Shown: piece after piece, positions 5,637-6,509 of the stretch
Numbering within the stretch: the first letter of the stretch is position 1
Layout of the letters: every line of letters starts with the position of its first letter
Assembly: GCA_902767125.1 (NCBI GenBank)
Contig: CACXGJ010000246.1
Location: forward strand, 1-6,509
Length of the DNA: 6,509 nucleotides
Origin: an uncultured Ruminococcus sp.
Lineage (GTDB): Bacteria; Bacillota; Clostridia; Oscillospirales; Acutalibacteraceae
Direction of reading: 5' to 3'
Notes under the pieces: model-generated
The model's database searches: none
Told to the model about the DNA's origin: nothing
The model's input: the letters and a program-made list of their open reading frames with translations, nothing else
Position numbers and translations under genes: made by a program

Positions 5637-6509
5637 ATGCTGAAAAACAAATGCTCAAAAAAAGCAACTGCTGCTTTTTTGGCTCTCACGCTTCTGGCTG
5701 TATGGCTGACCATGGCAATGTGTACAGTTACGGTATCCGCCGAAAACGAGAGCAAAAGCACTATCAATGGAGTTGATGACCTTGTCGGAAAGACAATCGG
5801 TGTACAGCTCGGTACAACAGGCGATACATTTGCAACCGATTACGAAAAGGACGGCACTGCAAGTATAGAACGCTATAACAAAGCCGCTGACGCTGTTCAG
5901 GCTCTCAAACAACATAAAATAGACTGTGTTATCATTGACGAACAGCCTGCTCTTTCATTCGTTGCAGTGAACGATGACATTAAGATCCTCGAAGAAGAAT
6001 TTGCCGTTGAAGAATACGCTCTCTGTGTCAAAAAAGGCAATTCCGAACTTCTCGGAAAAATCAACACCGCACTGCAAAAATTAAAGGCTGACGGCACTAT
6101 CGCAAAAATAAACACAAATTACATCGGCACCGATGAAGAAAAAGGTACCATGCCCTATCAGAAAAAGGATGTCCAAAGAACAGGCGATTTGATTGTCGCA
6201 ACAAATGCCGAGTTCAAGCCCTATGAATATATCGAAAACAATCAGATAATCGGCATTGACATGGACATAATGCAGGCTGTATGTGATGAACTCGGTATGA
6301 ACCTTGTCATCGAAAACATGGCTTTCGATTCAATTCTCCCTGCAATTCAGTCAGGCAAGGCAGCTGTCGGTGCGGCAGGTATGACCGTCACTGAGGACAG
6401 AAAAAAGAATGTTGATTTCTCAGACTCCTACACCACGTCAAAACAAGTTATTATCGTCAATGATGAAAAATCTCCTGTTTCAAACAACGCAATAACATCA
6501 GTTGATGAC
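5637..6509 (+). CDS. Amino-acid-type ABC transporter substrate-binding protein (SBP_bac_3-like), half domain plus whole domain, cut by the window edge
   Basis: The 291 visible residues begin with a signal peptide: basic MLKNKCSKK, a hydrophobic core about 10-31, and a likely SPase I site after VSA (33-35). There is no convincing lipobox at Cys29. Residues about 43-165 (INGVDDLVGKTIGVQLGTTG ... to NTNYIG) match the second half of an SBP_bac_3 domain: lobe 2 plus the return helix, with YNKAADAVQALKQHKIDCVI as a hallmark. A linker (166-182) follows. At 183 a new domain starts from its true beginning: GDLIVATNAEFKPYEY, GIDMDIMQAVCDELGM and GMTVTEDRKKNVDFS (248-262, Arg255 at the position that binds the ligand carboxylate in HisJ-like proteins). 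The last residues ITSVDD resemble the start of the first half domain, so a second lobe 2 should follow. Likely role: binding polar amino acids for an ABC importer. A fused permease beyond the window, as in GlnP-type proteins, is possible but unseen. Confidence 0.85.
   Translation, partial: MLKNKCSKKATAAFLALTLLAVWLTMAMCTVTVSAENESKSTINGVDDLVGKTIGVQLGTTGDTFATDYEKDGTASIERYNKAADAVQALKQHKIDCVIIDEQPALSFVAVNDDIKILEEEFAVEEYALCVKKGNSELLGKINTALQKLKADGTIAKINTNYIGTDEEKGTMPYQKKDVQRTGDLIVATNAEFKPYEYIENNQIIGIDMDIMQAVCDELGMNLVIENMAFDSILPAIQSGKAAVGAAGMTVTEDRKKNVDFSDSYTTSKQVIIVNDEKSPVSNNAITSVDD

Noticed and set aside
5655..6115. Minus-strand frames of 86 and 72 codons opposite the substrate-binding protein gene
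   Set aside because: The plus-strand gene has promoter, ribosome site, signal peptide and a recognisable fold; these are its shadows.

Overview
The window looks like chromosomal DNA from a low-to-moderate GC Firmicute of the class Clostridia. A Ruminococcus-like or other Oscillospiraceae gut or rumen bacterium is my best guess. The evidence is the hrcA-grpE-dnaK gene order under a CIRCE operator, a DnaK of Gram-positive type, strong AGGAGG-type ribosome binding sites and sigma-A-like promoters. The genus is inferred and not demonstrated.

Positions 1-2560 (minus strand) hold the class I heat-shock operon. A TTGACA/extended -10 promoter preceded by an A/T tract drives hrcA, then grpE (TTG start), then dnaK, of which only the first 240 codons are inside the window. 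A perfect CIRCE operator lies between the promoter and the hrcA ribosome binding site, so HrcA should repress its own operon. The 170-nt grpE-dnaK gap is almost filled by a long imperfect inverted repeat built from GAGTGGAG-like units.

Positions 2503-2808 are non-coding. They hold two hairpin terminators that insulate the heat-shock operon from the upstream gene, separated from the hrcA promoter by about 100 nt of AT-rich DNA. Positions 2809-4137 (minus) encode a MATE-family multidrug/Na+ antiporter-like efflux protein. From a shared intergenic region, 4281-5558 (plus) encodes a RarA/MgsA-type AAA+ ATPase of replication-fork maintenance. The two genes are divergent, with back-to-back promoters.

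From 5637 to the window end (plus) there is the N-terminal part of a secreted or membrane-anchored amino-acid-type substrate-binding protein, with its own promoter. Its domain layout is unusual: a signal peptide, then a C-terminal (lobe 2) half of an SBP domain, then the start of a complete SBP domain.

Most of the window is ordinary housekeeping DNA. The items most worth a second look are the half-plus-whole SBP architecture, the long inverted repeat between grpE and dnaK, and the two-sided hairpin at 2660-2713. I see no CRISPR array, tRNA, rRNA, transposase or clear novel defence system.
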